From Cephalopachus bancanus (Eukaryota > Chordata > Mammalia > Primates > Tarsiidae), in the NCBI GenBank assembly GCA_027257055.1, contig JAPVLO010000044.1, forward strand, positions 1,116,001 through 1,180,000: a stretch of DNA of 64,000 bases, in the 5' to 3' direction. Each line of letters starts with the position of its first letter. The stretch's first letter is position 1. The notes below the pieces were generated by a model that was not told where the DNA came from, did no database searches, and saw only the letters and a list, made by a program, of their open reading frames with translations. Below, piece by piece: positions 63,416 through 64,000 of the stretch. A program made the translations under genes and the position numbers.

Positions 63416-64000
63416 AAAATCTTGATTCTTAGTCTTGCATGCATTTATGGGTTTGTTGATACAGTATCCATTGGTTGAAAATCTGAAAGGAGAGCCACTA
63501 TTTGATTGTAGTGGCGAGATCCGAGGCCTGGTTCACAGAGCATCAGTTTCCAGGTAGGAATGTTGTGCTCCAAGAATTCCTGCTCTTTCCCTGGAAGTAA
63601 TATCCAGTTTGCTTTTGTGCCTGACACCTGATACTGGCTGGTGCTCTCAGTGGTGACAAAAACAAGGGTGGAGGTGAGCTGGAGCAGTGTTGCTACAACA
63701 GTGGTTGCATGTGGCACCTTTGAGGTCAGAAGAAATATACCAGGTCTGAGTTAGCCTATTTTTCTTAAATGTGGGCCACAATTCATGAGCCAACCTATCA
63801 TTTCACTGATCCCATCAGATGCAGCCGAAAGTCCAAAGCTATAAAAATCTTCTTGAGAGGTCTGGAGGTAGAACAGTTGCCAAACTTCTGCTGTAACAAC
63901 CATGTCTATAGTTCCCCCTGCTATTCTGAAATCTGAATTCCATCCTGTGTCAGCAATCTTTCTGTTAAGGCTTATTGATCTGGAGACGGGTGAACTCATT
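63416..64000. other. Unique stretch at window edge, long minus-strand frames, no gene assigned
   Basis: Two non-overlapping minus frames, 63445-63717 (90 codons) and 63751-63999 (82 codons, reaching the window edge), occupy most of this unique stretch. I recognise no domain in either. Sequence beyond the edge would be needed to tell whether the second is part of an old processed pseudogene, an ERV remnant or chance. Confidence 0.35.

Overview
This window looks like primate nuclear DNA from a gene-poor (intergenic or intronic) region. I found no protein-coding exon, tRNA, rRNA or snRNA gene that I can defend. Dimeric 7SL-derived Alu elements occur on both strands, together with THE1/MST-type and MLT1-type MaLR LTRs, L1, L2, MIR and MER5A. 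The freshest Alu copies (12412-12706, 27730-28022) differ from the usual anthropoid, lemur and galago Alu types: they share a left-arm variant read on the minus strand as TTTATTGTAGAGATGAGGTC, and CCCGCRGG-like changes. I therefore infer a tarsier-like genome; this rests on pattern memory and not on a search.

Layout. 1-4920: mostly unique or ancient-repeat DNA with three Alu pieces and L2 remnants. 4922-6690: a minus-strand L1 split by a complete 990-bp class II-type solo LTR with a perfect 6-bp target-site duplication (TSD), followed by a long (AG)n tract. 6840-12400: a younger L1 3' end, a strong CTCF-type motif (9273-9288) and unique, possibly conserved sequence. 12412-25900: a young Alu, an MLT1 LTR, a (GT)n tract, MIRs, a near-perfect hairpin (17869-17945), an L1 inside a MER5A, and an exact 31-bp dispersed duplication. 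25900-42000: a young Alu, an older Alu, old L1s, MIR/L2, MLT1 and MST/THE1 LTRs, and a polypurine tract. 42000-54400: a Tigger-like fragment, an Alu, a mariner-like fragment, a young L1 with a 19-bp TSD, an enhancer-like unique block (about 50880-51480) and a 950-bp minisatellite with a 17-bp unit (52459-53408). 54400-64000: two Alus, L2, MLT1, MER5A and an unusual three-arm Alu composite (63032-63415).

No genes act together here. The functional candidates are regulatory: one CTCF-like site, several unique AT-rich blocks with clustered homeodomain-type cores, a GATA-motif cluster carried in the U3 of the solo LTR, and a possible hairpin RNA. The open reading frames present are chance frames in unique DNA, frames through repeats, or remnants of L1 ORF2.
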